DNA of 46,057 nt, taken from NCBI GenBank assembly GCA_031553775.1, contig JAVBLA010000008.1, forward strand, positions 1-46,057, written 5' to 3'. Made by a program: the position numbers and the translations under genes. Each line of letters opens with the position of its first letter. The first letter of the stretch is position 1. This stretch comes from JAISFI01 sp031553775 (GTDB taxonomy: Bacteria > Bacteroidota > Bacteroidia > Bacteroidales > Azobacteroidaceae). Below, in pieces: positions 31,177 through 39,345 of the stretch. The notes beneath the pieces are model-generated. The model saw only the letters and a list, made by a program, of their open reading frames with translations, did not search any database and was not told the DNA's origin.

Positions 31177-32451
31177 TTAACTCTTTTTCTCTCCCCATAA
31201 CCGTTTCATAGACTCCGAAATCCGCACTTCTGCCGGATTATCCTGCGCCTTCCAGAAACGAAGGTTTTTGATTTTTTTCGGAAGAAAATCCTGTTGAACA
31301 AAATTATCTTTATAGCTATGGGCATATTTGTAGTCTTTTCCGTAGTCCAGTTCCTTCATCAGTTTGGTAGGAGCATTGCGGAGATGTAAAGGAACAGGCA
31401 GATCTCCGGTTTCTTCTATGGCTGCCAGAGCCTCCCCTATCGCCATGTAGGCCGAATTGCTTTTGGGACTCGTAGCCAGGTAAATAGTAGTCTGTGCCAG
31501 GATAATACGGCCTTCCGGCCATCCGATCTTCCGCAGGGCATCGAAACAGGTATTAGCCATCAATAAAGCATTGGGATTAGCTAAACCGATATCTTCTGCT
31601 GCAGATATCACTAAACGGCGGGCAATAAATTCGGGATCCTCCCCTCCGGCCACCATCCGTGCCAGCCAGTAAATAGCGGCATCCGGATCGCTACCCCGGA
31701 TAGACTTAATGAAAGCAGAAATAATATCATAATGTAACTCTCCTCCTTTATCATAAGCCGCCGGATTTTCCTGCAAACGCTCGATTACCTTTTCATTGGT
31801 AATCTCAATTATATCTCCGTCCTCCGCATCGATCACCAATTCTATTATATTCAGCAACTTACGGGCATCTCCTCCGGAAAATCGGATCAGAGCATCAGTT
31901 TCTTTCCAGGTTATATTTTTCTTTTGCAGTTCAAGATCTTCCCTGGTTACTTTGGCTGTCAAACCCAGCAAATCTTCTTCGTCAAGGGATTTTAAAACAT
32001 ACACCTGGCACCTTGATAATAAGGGGCGAATAACTTCAAATGAAGGATTTTCTGTAGTAGCACCAATCAGGGTAATCACACCGGTTTCTACAGCTCCCAG
32101 CAAAGAATCCTGCTGCGACTTGCTGAAACGGTGAATTTCATCAATAAAGAGAATAGGTCTCGATGTATTGAAAAACTGGTTATTTTTAGCTTTATCTATT
32201 ACCTCCCGCACATCTTTCACTCCTGAATTAACTGCGCTTAACGTATAAAAAGGGACATTCAGTTTCTGTGAAATAATCTGCGCCAGAGTGGTTTTTCCCA
32301 CACCGGGAGGCCCCCAAAGGATGAACGAGGATATATGTCCGGAATCGATCATCTTCCGGAGAACAGCCTGTTCGCCGACCAAATGCTTTTGGCCGATATA
32401 ATCATCCAGCGTCTTCGGACGCATGCGTTCTGCCAGCGGGCGACTCACCAT
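31177..32451 (-). CDS. rarA: Replication-associated recombination protein A (AAA+ ATPase)
   Basis: This 424-residue cytoplasmic ATPase of the RarA/MgsA/WRNIP1 family acts at stalled replication forks. The N-terminal PLAERMRPKTLDDYIGQKHL is diagnostic. Walker A is GPPGVGKT (47-54) and Walker B is LFIDE (101-105, in LFIDEIHRFSKSQQD). A sensor 1 segment (TLIGATTENPSFEV) and the C-terminal tetramerisation half (AIYWLARMVAGGEDPEFIARR, then SPKSNSAYMAIGEAL) are present. It begins 5 bases after the stop of the DUF4491-GNAT gene and shares its promoter. Confidence 0.95.
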   Translation of the reverse strand: MVSRPLAERMRPKTLDDYIGQKHLVGEQAVLRKMIDSGHISSFILWGPPGVGKTTLAQIISQKLNVPFYTLSAVNSGVKDVREVIDKAKNNQFFNTSRPILFIDEIHRFSKSQQDSLLGAVETGVITLIGATTENPSFEVIRPLLSRCQVYVLKSLDEEDLLGLTAKVTREDLELQKKNITWKETDALIRFSGGDARKLLNIIELVIDAEDGDIIEITNEKVIERLQENPAAYDKGGELHYDIISAFIKSIRGSDPDAAIYWLARMVAGGEDPEFIARRLVISAAEDIGLANPNALLMANTCFDALRKIGWPEGRIILAQTTIYLATSPKSNSAYMAIGEALAAIEETGDLPVPLHLRNAPTKLMKELDYGKDYKYAHSYKDNFVQQDFLPKKIKNLRFWKAQDNPAEVRISESMKRLWGEKKS

Positions 32452-32456
32452 ATCTC

Positions 32457-33269
32457 TTAATTAAAAATATCAAACTCTTTAGTATAGCAAACCTTTCCGG
32501 ATATTCCGGAGAGAGCTCCCTCTTTTAGTTCCAGAATCATAAATGCCTCATCCGGACAATCATCATAAGGAGATTTGATCCCATACAATGAGGCTTTTTG
32601 GAACCCAAAACGGGGATAATAATCGGGATGCCCCAATACCACAACAGAGTCATAAGACTGCTGTTTAGCTGCCTGCAAACCTTTACGTACCAGCCCACTG
32701 CCGATACCGGCCGATTGAAACTCCGGAAAAACAGACATGGGAGCCAAACCCAGCGACCGGTATTTGTTTCCTGACGGATCAATAATGTCCAACGGGAAAA
32801 ACAGAATATGACCGACTACAATATTGTTTTTCTCTGCAACCAAAGACAAAGCCGGGTTAAACAGAGAATTTCTCCGCAATTTTTCAATTAGAAAACCCTC
32901 ATCCAGGCGGCCGAAAGCCCGCTCGTTAATTCTACGGATAGAATCATAATCAGCAGAGGTTTCCTGACGCACGGTAACAAGTCCCTTCCGGCGGGGATTG
33001 GCAGGAAACCAGCCTTTTTTCACCCGCCCTTCCTGCTCAAATGTTTCCTTGATAGTCCAAAAACAGGAAAATGCCAAAACACCTAAAAGTACAGACCAGA
33101 ACATATCGGAAATAAACAACGAAGCCACGGCAAAAACAATTCCGAACAGGAGATAAAGCCACCAGGAACCCTTTCCCCAATAATATTCAGTCTTTATTAC
33201 CAAAGGATGAAATACCCCGATAATAACAAAAGACAACAAGCCTATTAATATACCTTCATAATGTAGCAT
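32457..33269 (-). CDS. DUF4491 membrane domain fused to a GNAT acetyltransferase
   Basis: This 270-residue protein joins two families. Residues about 1-95 match DUF4491, an inner-membrane domain with three hydrophobic segments and the tags VIIGVFHPLVIKTEYY and KKGWFPANPRRK. Residues about 98-265 form a YhbS-type N-acetyltransferase with the acetyl-CoA loop in PEFQSAGIGSGLV and the GHPDYYPRFGF motif. DUF4491 proteins normally end near residue 95-100, just where the GNAT begins, so this is a tidy fusion that would fix the acetyltransferase to the inner face of the membrane. The substrate is unknown. It is the first gene of a pair with rarA and has a perfect promoter at 33277-33306. Confidence 0.82.
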   Translation of the reverse strand: MLHYEGILIGLLSFVIIGVFHPLVIKTEYYWGKGSWWLYLLFGIVFAVASLFISDMFWSVLLGVLAFSCFWTIKETFEQEGRVKKGWFPANPRRKGLVTVRQETSADYDSIRRINERAFGRLDEGFLIEKLRRNSLFNPALSLVAEKNNIVVGHILFFPLDIIDPSGNKYRSLGLAPMSVFPEFQSAGIGSGLVRKGLQAAKQQSYDSVVVLGHPDYYPRFGFQKASLYGIKSPYDDCPDEAFMILELKEGALSGISGKVCYTKEFDIFN

Positions 33270-33276
33270 AGAGGGA

Positions 33277-33306
33277 CAAAGATAGAAATTTCCTTGCAGT
33301 TTTCAA
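33277..33306 (-). promoter_or_regulatory. Promoter of the DUF4491-GNAT/rarA operon
   Basis: On the minus strand, TTG (33304-33306) and TATCTTTG (33277-33284) are separated by 19 bp, a full match to the Bacteroidota consensus. The -7 box lies 8 bases before the ATG, so the leader is very short or absent. It overlaps the opposite promoter. Confidence 0.65.
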
Positions 33307-33324
33307 CCCTTTTTACTATTTTTG
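33294..33324 (+). promoter_or_regulatory. Promoter of the antiporter gene
   Basis: TTG (33294-33296) and TATTTTTG (33317-33324) are separated by 20 bp. The gene starts at 33361. The -33 box lies inside the spacer of the divergent promoter, so polymerases on the two strands would compete. Confidence 0.65.
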
Positions 33325-33360
33325 CGTTATTCGTTATATATCATTTTAAAATTTCAGCCT

Positions 33361-34896
33361 ATGACCATATTAATGGCCGTTTCTACAGAGTATTTTTTAC
33401 TTTTTTTATCTATCTTATTCTTTGTTAGTCTATTAGCATCTAAAGCAGGCAGCCGGTTGGGAGTCCCGGTCTTATTACTTTTCTTAGGAGTGGGCATGAT
33501 GTTCGGCGTAGACGGAATCGGGATTGAGTTCAGCAACTATAAGCTGGCACAGGCCATCGGGACTGTAGCGCTCTGTATCATCCTGTTTTCCGGAGGAATG
33601 GATACCAAGTTTCATGAAATCAAGCCGGTAGCAGCACAAGGAGCCATTCTGGCTACCATAGGAGTATTACTGACTGCATTACTGACCGGATTGTTCATCT
33701 ATTTTGCCGTCAATGCCTGGGTACCGAATATTCAGCTGACTTTGCTGGAATCACTATTGCTGGCATCTATTATGTCGTCGACCGATTCGGCTTCCGTATT
33801 CTCCATCCTGCGGGGAAAAGGCACGGCTTTGAAACATCGCTTGCGCCCCTTACTCGAGCTGGAAAGCGGCAGCAATGATCCTATGGCGTATATGCTGACT
33901 ATCATCCTCGTTGGACTGATCAATATGGAGCAAACCGGTGAAAGTATTTACTTCGGGAGAACCGCCCTCGATTTCTGCCTGCAACTGGTAGTAGGCGGAG
34001 CTACAGGTTTTTTATTGGGAAAAGGTTCTGTCAAACTCATTAATAAAATCCGGCTGGGGAACGACTCTCTCTATCCTATCCTGCTTTTTTCCTGCGGAAT
34101 ATTTATTTTTTCCGCTACCTATTTCATGAAAGGAAATGGTTTTTTAGCTGTCTATATTGCAGGACTGATTATCGGGAATGCCAAATTCGCACATAAACGA
34201 TCTTCGCTAAAAATATTCGATGGACTGGCATGGTTCAGCCAAATTATCATGTTCCTCGCTTTAGGGCTTCTGGTCAATCCAAAAGAGTTGATACCTGTGG
34301 CAGCGGGCAGCATACTGATAGGCGCATTCCTAATCATACTAGGAAGGCCATTAAGTGTCTTTCTGTCACTGATTCCCTTCAGGCAAATGCCTTTCAAGGA
34401 TAAATTATTTGTTTCGTGGGTAGGTCTCCGGGGGGCGGTTCCCATTATCTTTGCCATCTATCCACTGGCCGCAGGTCTCAATCAGGCACAACTGATATTT
34501 AATATCGTATTTTTCATCACCCTGATATCATTACTGGTACAAGGAACTACCATTACTCAGGTTGCTTCCTGGCTGGGATTGACTAGAAATCCGAAAGGAG
34601 AAGATTCTCTACAAGACTTCGATGTGGAATTTTCTGATGAAATCAAGTCGAGTATGACAGAAATCGTTATTACATCCGAAATCCTATCCGTTAATGGTGA
34701 CAAATTGATGCATATGCCTTTGCCGGATCAAACACTCGCAGTTATGGTAAAACGGGGGAATAACTATTTTATTCCTAAAGGACAAACCGAACTTCAGGCC
34801 GGAGATAAATTACTGATTATCACCAACGACGAAAAAGCACTGGTGGAAACCTATAAAAGTCTGGGAATCGATCAATATACTTTAAGAAGAAATTAA
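33361..34896 (+). CDS. nhaP2: NhaP2/CvrA-type potassium (sodium)/proton antiporter
   Basis: This 511-residue inner-membrane transporter of the CPA1 group exchanges K+ or Na+ for protons and helps control ion content and volume. It has about 12 hydrophobic segments, starting with EYFLLFLSILFFVSLLASKA. Motifs of the family include LFSGGMDTKFHEI at about 82, the STDSASVFSILRGKG and LESGSNDPMAYML stretch at about 142-176, and a late FVSWVGLRGAVPI. The final 80 residues (SSMTEIVITSEILSVNGDKL to DKLLIITNDEKAL) form a TrkA_C domain that may sense a ligand. The start at 33361 was chosen because the promoter overlaps the alternative ATG at 33322. An in-frame ATG at 33373 is also possible. Confidence 0.85.
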   Translation: MTILMAVSTEYFLLFLSILFFVSLLASKAGSRLGVPVLLLFLGVGMMFGVDGIGIEFSNYKLAQAIGTVALCIILFSGGMDTKFHEIKPVAAQGAILATIGVLLTALLTGLFIYFAVNAWVPNIQLTLLESLLLASIMSSTDSASVFSILRGKGTALKHRLRPLLELESGSNDPMAYMLTIILVGLINMEQTGESIYFGRTALDFCLQLVVGGATGFLLGKGSVKLINKIRLGNDSLYPILLFSCGIFIFSATYFMKGNGFLAVYIAGLIIGNAKFAHKRSSLKIFDGLAWFSQIIMFLALGLLVNPKELIPVAAGSILIGAFLIILGRPLSVFLSLIPFRQMPFKDKLFVSWVGLRGAVPIIFAIYPLAAGLNQAQLIFNIVFFITLISLLVQGTTITQVASWLGLTRNPKGEDSLQDFDVEFSDEIKSSMTEIVITSEILSVNGDKLMHMPLPDQTLAVMVKRGNNYFIPKGQTELQAGDKLLIITNDEKALVETYKSLGIDQYTLRRN

Positions 34897-35230
34897 AATG
34901 AAATTGGAAGAAAACTGCCTGTTTTCATAAAATTACGCATAAAAAAAGCTCCACAAGAAAAGAATATGAAGAGAACTTCTTTTCTGTGGAGCAAAATAAT
35001 AGAGGTTAAATATTCATAATTATGTGTAGGTAATATATTTTTATTTCATAGATCGCTATCTTGTCTTCGCTATCATATATGAAAATATCATTCCAAAAAC
35101 TTCACTTATCAGGTATTATTTCTAAATTACTGGAAATCAGTTTTTTCTAAAAAAATCAAAATTAGCAATATGTGGAAATCATACACAATACATGTAGAAA
35201 TCATCCACACAAAGAGACTATACAGACTTA
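34897..35230. other. Intergenic region with one strong hairpin
   Basis: The segment has no gene. GCTCCACAAGAAAAGAA at 34948-34964 pairs with TTCTTTTCTGTGGAGC at 34977-34992 (one bulge), a long stem. Seven A precede it and only AAAA follows, so it would act as a terminator better from right to left, although no minus-strand gene reads toward it. TGTGGA near 35171 and TCCACA near 35209 form a wider inverted pair that resembles no known site. Confidence 0.5.
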
Positions 35231-35260
35231 TTGGATTGTCAAAATATTCTTGTATTTTTG
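35231..35260 (+). promoter_or_regulatory. Promoter of the MutS-like gene
   Basis: TTG (35231-35233) and TATTTTTG (35253-35260) are separated by 19 bp, a full match to the Bacteroidota consensus, 23 bases before ATG 35284. Confidence 0.65.
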
Positions 35261-35283
35261 TTGCCTCATAAGAAATAGTTGTT

Positions 35284-37092
35284 ATGCAAATAGAAGAACT
35301 ACAAGCATTTTATCGTCAAAAAGCAGAAGAAGACGGTTTAATCTTAGAAAAACTCAAAAAAAAAATCTACCAAACCGGAACCATCAGGTTAATTGTCGTG
35401 CTTTTAGCAATCTCCTCCCTATACATCTTCCGGCAGGAAGGTTTGCCGGTAATAGTCTTAATTTCATGCATATTTCTGACACTCTTACTTCTCCTGGTAA
35501 AAAGACACAACCGCTTGTTCCGGAAAAGGGATTATTATCAGGTTTCTGTCAGGATCTCAAAGGAAGAGTTACTGGCTGTAAATTACGATTTCACAGCCTT
35601 CGATGGGGCCAACGAAAAAAACAATTCAGAGCATCCTTTCAGTACAGATATCGACCTGTTTGGAGAGAAATCGCTGTTCCAGTCGTTGAACCGGACAGTA
35701 ACCCCATACGGAAAAGAAATTCTGGCCGGCTGGTTCAGGCATCCCCTGCAAACAAGCGAATCGATTACAGACAGACAGGAAGCCGTTAAAGAATTACAGG
35801 TTCAAACAGAACTCAGAAAATATTTCCGGATCACCGGCCTGTTATCTCCCGGAACAATGAACGATATGGAAGAACTTCGCCGTTTCGCCGGAGAAAAGTC
35901 ATATATCCTTCCCGGAAAAAAGATCTGGAAACCCATCTATATACTTTATCCCTGTTTCTGGATAATCTTCATCCTGCTCATATCTTTTCAAATATGCCCC
36001 ATCTCTTTCCTTGCAGTACCTATTATCTGCCTGTATGCCCTGAGTGAAAGCCAGGTAAAAAAAATCAACCGTATACAAAATTCACTGGAGAAAAAAGTCA
36101 GGATACTTTCAGCCTGTGCAGAATTAATCCGGTCGGTGGAAGAATGCAAAGTACAAAGTAAAGAACTGGTAAAACTCAAAAATCAATTGAGTAATCAAGG
36201 AGTAAATATTTCCGTATTGGTTAAGGAATTATCCGGTTACTTGAACAACCTCGACCAACGTTCAAGCGGATTAGGCCGGTTTATTCTGAATACCCTGCTT
36301 TTATGGGATATTCGTTTTGCACTGAAAATAGAAAATTGGAAAGAAATCAATGGAAGGCAATTAGACCAATGGATGATGACTTTAGGAGAATTCGACGCCC
36401 TTTGTTCATTAGGTACTTTCGCATTCAACCACAATGATTATACTTATCCCGTACCGGTCGGTACTTATTTCTGCCTGCAGGCGGAAAGGCTCGGACATCC
36501 TTTAATGCATCGCAACACTTGCGTAAAAAATGATATTCATATTGAAAAGTATCCGTACTTTATGATTATCACAGGAGCCAATATGGCGGGAAAAAGCACA
36601 TATCTCCGGACGGTAGGTATCAATTTTCTACTGGCATGTGTAGGGGCTCCAGTCTGTGCACAGAAATTTCATTTCTATCCGGCTCAATTAGTCACCAGCC
36701 TCCGGACTTCCGATTCCCTGAACGACAACGAATCTTATTTCTTCGCCGAACTCAAACGCTTGAAAATGATCATCGACCGTTTACTGAATGAGGAAAAACT
36801 ATTTATAATACTGGATGAAATATTGAAAGGAACCAATTCGACCGACAAGCAAAAAGGGTCGTTGGCCTTGATGAAACAGTTGGTATGCATGGATGCGGTA
36901 GGGATTATTGCCACCCACGATTTGGTTTTAGGTAAATTGGCTGGTGATTTTCCGGAAAACATCGGAAACTTCCGGTTTGAAGCTGAAATCAAAAATGAAT
37001 TACTGACATTTTCATATTCCCTGCAACAAGGGATTGCAGAGAATATGAATGCCTGTTTTCTGATGAAGAAAATGGGGATAACCGTAGATTAG
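35284..37092 (+). CDS. Membrane-anchored MutS-family ATPase
   Basis: This 602-residue protein has an N-terminal helical start, two hydrophobic segments at about 34-48 and 54-71, and another hydrophobic pair at about 219-253, so it is likely bound to the inner membrane. The C-terminal third is a MutS ABC ATPase. Walker A is GANMAGKST (from residue 431), a Q-loop/dimer segment SLNDNESYFFAELKRL follows, and Walker B is LFIILDEILKGTNSTDKQKG (acidic pair at 511-512), with the switch His in IIATHDL. The mismatch-recognition domains of MutS are missing. Its role is not known; post-replicative mismatch repair is unlikely given the membrane segments. It converges with the M48 protease gene, sharing 4 bases of overlap. 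Confidence 0.82.
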   Translation: MQIEELQAFYRQKAEEDGLILEKLKKKIYQTGTIRLIVVLLAISSLYIFRQEGLPVIVLISCIFLTLLLLLVKRHNRLFRKRDYYQVSVRISKEELLAVNYDFTAFDGANEKNNSEHPFSTDIDLFGEKSLFQSLNRTVTPYGKEILAGWFRHPLQTSESITDRQEAVKELQVQTELRKYFRITGLLSPGTMNDMEELRRFAGEKSYILPGKKIWKPIYILYPCFWIIFILLISFQICPISFLAVPIICLYALSESQVKKINRIQNSLEKKVRILSACAELIRSVEECKVQSKELVKLKNQLSNQGVNISVLVKELSGYLNNLDQRSSGLGRFILNTLLLWDIRFALKIENWKEINGRQLDQWMMTLGEFDALCSLGTFAFNHNDYTYPVPVGTYFCLQAERLGHPLMHRNTCVKNDIHIEKYPYFMIITGANMAGKSTYLRTVGINFLLACVGAPVCAQKFHFYPAQLVTSLRTSDSLNDNESYFFAELKRLKMIIDRLLNEEKLFIILDEILKGTNSTDKQKGSLALMKQLVCMDAVGIIATHDLVLGKLAGDFPENIGNFRFEAEIKNELLTFSYSLQQGIAENMNACFLMKKMGITVD

Positions 37093-37940
37093 AACTTCCA
37101 CTGGTTGCTGCCGGACGGAGTTGTAGTCTTCGTTCCACTCCCACTGCCTGCGCCACCTTTATAATATTGTAAAGCTTCCGGCAGATATTTCTGAATTTCC
37201 TGCACCCGGGTTCCATCCGAAGGGTGTGTACTCATGAATTCGGGAGGCGCCGATCCTTGCTGAGACATCCTTTGCCAGAATGGAACCGCATCATTGGGAT
37301 CATATCCGGCAATAGCCATGAATACCAAACCTAAATGGTCGGCCTCTAACTCCTGTTTCCGGGAAAACGGTAACATCACACCGTATTGAGCTCCCAGACC
37401 GTAAACAGTCTGTCCGATAGTCTTCGCCGTTTCGGAAGATTTACTCAATACCGCATCCACTGCCGAACTACCGTAGTCGGCAAGCACCTGCTGAGACATC
37501 CGCTCATTGGCATGTTTGGCTACCGCATGCGCAACCTCATGACCTAAAACCACAGCCAATCCTGATTCTGTTTGGGTATAAGGAAGAATACCGGTATATA
37601 CCACGATTTTCCCTCCCGGCATACAGAAAGCATTCACCTGATCATCCTGAATCAGATTGAATTCCCAGGCGTAGCCATTTAACAACGATTCCATTCCGTT
37701 TGCTTTCATATAAGTAGCAACGGCATTGGCAATATTCTGCCCTACCTTAACCACTAAAGCCGTATTTTTAGTATCTGTAGATTTCTTGGCAGTATTGATA
37801 TATTCGTTATACTGCTGCAAACTCAGCGATAACACCTGGTCGTCCGATACCAGGGAAACCTGCCTTCTTCCGGTGATGGGTACACTGCTGCATCCATACA
37901 TCAAAGCTATAAAAAGAACAAAAGCAATGATTTTTTTCAT
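37089..37940 (-). CDS. M48-family metallopeptidase lipoprotein
   Basis: This 283-residue zinc protease has a lipoprotein signal (FVLFIALMYGC, C17) and so is lipid-anchored in the envelope. The HEVAH zinc motif at 134-138 and the later ELEAD (197-201) supply the metal ligands of the M48 group, and GGKIVVYTGIL before HEVAH is also typical. The C-terminal tail (GSGSGTKTTTPSGSNQ) is a low-complexity linker with no partner domain. Related proteins clear misfolded envelope proteins; that role is inferred. It meets the MutS-like gene end to end and its promoter -7 box (37970) faces the argR promoter region. Confidence 0.88.
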   Translation of the reverse strand: MKKIIAFVLFIALMYGCSSVPITGRRQVSLVSDDQVLSLSLQQYNEYINTAKKSTDTKNTALVVKVGQNIANAVATYMKANGMESLLNGYAWEFNLIQDDQVNAFCMPGGKIVVYTGILPYTQTESGLAVVLGHEVAHAVAKHANERMSQQVLADYGSSAVDAVLSKSSETAKTIGQTVYGLGAQYGVMLPFSRKQELEADHLGLVFMAIAGYDPNDAVPFWQRMSQQGSAPPEFMSTHPSDGTRVQEIQKYLPEALQYYKGGAGSGSGTKTTTPSGSNQWKF

Positions 37941-37969
37941 TTGATCTAATATTTTAAGTTTTCACGATG

Positions 37970-37977
37970 CAAATATA
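37970..37977 (-). promoter_or_regulatory. -7 element for the M48 protease gene
   Basis: On the minus strand TATATTTG, a perfect TAnnTTTG, 29 bases before the ATG. No good -33 TTG. Confidence 0.45.
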
Positions 37978-38087
37978 AGTATTCTTCCAGATTAAGAAAA
38001 TATTAAAAAAAATTCATGTGCAATTTTTTTAAGATTATCCGTAAGAATCCAGAATTAAAATATAAAACAAAAAAACAAAGCAAAAAG

Positions 38088-38118
38088 TTTGATACATTCA
38101 AATTATTGTATATTTTTG
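38088..38118 (+). promoter_or_regulatory. Promoter of argR
   Basis: TTTG (38088-38091) and TATTTTTG (38111-38118) are separated by 19 bp, the best consensus promoter in the window. The -7 box lies inside an ARG-box-like site. Confidence 0.75.
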
Positions 38119-38141
38119 CATCCAATTTGAATATTTATACA
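38107..38141. promoter_or_regulatory. Pair of ARG-box-like ArgR operators
   Basis: TGTATATTTTTGCA (38107-38120) and TGAATATTTATACA (38128-38141) resemble the ArgR consensus TGAATwwwwATTCA. The second has one mismatch and the first has more. Their centres are 21 bp apart, the same spacing as paired ARG boxes in other bacteria. They cover the argR -7 box and the start codon, which implies autoregulation. Confidence 0.55.
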
Positions 38142-38623
38142 TGAATAATAACAAAAAAGAGCGTTTGGATAAGATACGGGACATCCTTTCCTCACATCAG
38201 ACAGAGTCTCAGGAGGAACTGTTGAATATACTGAAAACAGAAGGTTTCAATATTACTCAGGCTACGCTTTCCAGAGATATGAAAATTCTCAAGATTATCA
38301 AATCTCCGGATGCAAATGGAAATTATATTTATACATTACCTACGGCAAATTACTTTCCGGGAGAAACAAATGCAACAGTAAATCCTGCATTAGCCTCCCT
38401 GGGGTTTATCTCTCTCGAGTTTTCAGGGAACCTGGCAGTCATCAAAACACGTCCGGGCTATGCCATGGGAATTGCATCCGAAATAGACAGACATGCAGGA
38501 AGTACCGTTTTAGGCACCATCGCCGGTGACGACACCATTCTGCTGATCCCCAGAGACGGAACTTCAAGGAAAGAAATAGCTGCAACACTGTCATCATTCA
38601 TCCCGAACATTCAAAGCCTCTAA
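38141..38623 (+). CDS. argR: Arginine repressor
   Basis: This 160-residue transcription factor of the ArgR family uses arginine as co-repressor. The N-terminal winged helix includes RLDKIRDILSSHQTESQEEL and the recognition-helix part ITQATLSRDMKIL. The C-terminal part (about 85-155) is the hexamerisation and arginine-binding domain, with GTIAGDDTILLIPRD containing the usual GDD arginine-contact aspartates. It heads the arginine cluster, and its promoter carries two ARG-box-like sites. It probably controls the following genes and its own expression. Confidence 0.95.
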   Translation: MNNNKKERLDKIRDILSSHQTESQEELLNILKTEGFNITQATLSRDMKILKIIKSPDANGNYIYTLPTANYFPGETNATVNPALASLGFISLEFSGNLAVIKTRPGYAMGIASEIDRHAGSTVLGTIAGDDTILLIPRDGTSRKEIAATLSSFIPNIQSL

Positions 38624-38656
38624 AATGTTTAAAACCCAAATACATCACCATCCAAC

Positions 38657-38680
38657 TTTCAATTCTCAATTTTCAATTAA
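38657..38680 (+). repeat. 7-bp tandem repeat before the GNAT start
   Basis: TTTCAATTCTCAATTTTCAA then TTAA, three units of TCAATTx ending 3 bases before ATG 38684. Copy D of five. Confidence 0.6.
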
Positions 38681-38683
38681 AAA

Positions 38684-39247
38684 ATGAATAATCAAATTCA
38701 AATCCTCATAGCCACCGAGTCCCATCTCAAATACGTGCCTGAAATCCTGGCAACTATCGAAGCTGCAGCCAAAGTCCGCGGCACCGGGATCGCCAAAAGA
38801 ACCCCGGAATATGTGGAACAAAAAATGAGGGAAGGCAAAGCTATCGTAGCTCTTTGTAACGGCGAATTTGCCGGATTCTGCTACATAGAATCCTGGGGAA
38901 ACAAACAATTTGTGGCAAATTCAGGATTAATTGTTGTAGAAAAATTCAGGGGACACGGACTGGCCAAACAAATCAAACAAAAGGCCTTTCAGCTCTCCAG
39001 GGAAATGTTTCCGGATGCCAAACTGTTCGGACTGACTTCCGGTGCAGCAGTCATGAAGATCAATACGGAACTGGGATATGTACCTGTAACATTTGCCCAG
39101 CTGACAGACGATGAAGCTTTCTGGAGAGGATGTAACGGTTGTGTCAATGCCGATATTCTCGAAAGGACCGGCAGAAAGTACTGTATTTGCACGGCTATGT
39201 TGTATGATCCGGCTAAAGAAAAATATGGAAAGGAGAAAAAAGATTGA
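38684..39247 (+). CDS. GNAT acyltransferase of the arginine cluster
   Basis: This 187-residue cytoplasmic N-acyltransferase lies between argR and argG. The acetyl-CoA-binding loop is VEKFRGHGLAKQIKQKA at about 90, preceded by the beta-4 strand FVANSGLIVV. The first step of arginine synthesis acylates glutamate, and no argA or argJ is seen in this cluster, so this enzyme is a good candidate for that step. Bacteroidota are known to use succinylated intermediates at the later carbamoyl-transfer step, so the acyl donor could be succinyl-CoA. The C-terminus holds a Cys-rich pattern (RGCNGCVNADIL, then KYCICTAM) that could bind metal. The role is inferred from position. Confidence 0.78.
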   Translation: MNNQIQILIATESHLKYVPEILATIEAAAKVRGTGIAKRTPEYVEQKMREGKAIVALCNGEFAGFCYIESWGNKQFVANSGLIVVEKFRGHGLAKQIKQKAFQLSREMFPDAKLFGLTSGAAVMKINTELGYVPVTFAQLTDDEAFWRGCNGCVNADILERTGRKYCICTAMLYDPAKEKYGKEKKD

Positions 39248-39250
39248 AGA

Positions 39251-39278
39251 AAAATGAATACCTTTGAGGATTCATTTT
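39251..39278. repeat. Inverted repeat upstream of argG
   Basis: AAAATGAAT (39251-39259) and ATTCATTTT (39270-39278) form a perfect 9-bp inverted repeat with a 10-base spacer, beginning 4 bases after the GNAT stop. The half-sites look like ArgR half-sites but the spacing is 6 bases too wide. It could be a weak terminator or an operator for another regulator. Confidence 0.4.
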
Positions 39279-39345
39279 AAATCAAAACAGGTCTCACTCC
39301 TACTGCAGTTGAAGAAAAAATTCAAACATATCAATTAACATTACA

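Noticed and set aside
34948..34992. The long hairpin after the antiporter gene as its rho-independent terminator
   Set aside because: There is no T run after it on the gene's strand, only an A-rich tail. The strand with a T run has no gene leading into it, so I list it as a hairpin without a role.
35170..35215. TGTGGA...TCCACA sites near 35170-35215 as DnaA boxes or an origin
   Set aside because: Each has at least one mismatch to TTATCCACA, there is no cluster and no dnaA or oriC neighbour. The similarity is too weak.
35172..35789. A 205-residue open frame overlapping the MutS-like gene in another frame
   Set aside because: It is rich in Arg, Lys and Ser with no motif, and it crosses the promoter and start of the real gene.
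39251..39278. The TGAAT/ATTCA repeat before argG as a standard ARG box
   Set aside because: The half-sites are separated by 10 bases instead of 4, which does not fit ArgR binding. It is kept only as an unexplained inverted repeat.
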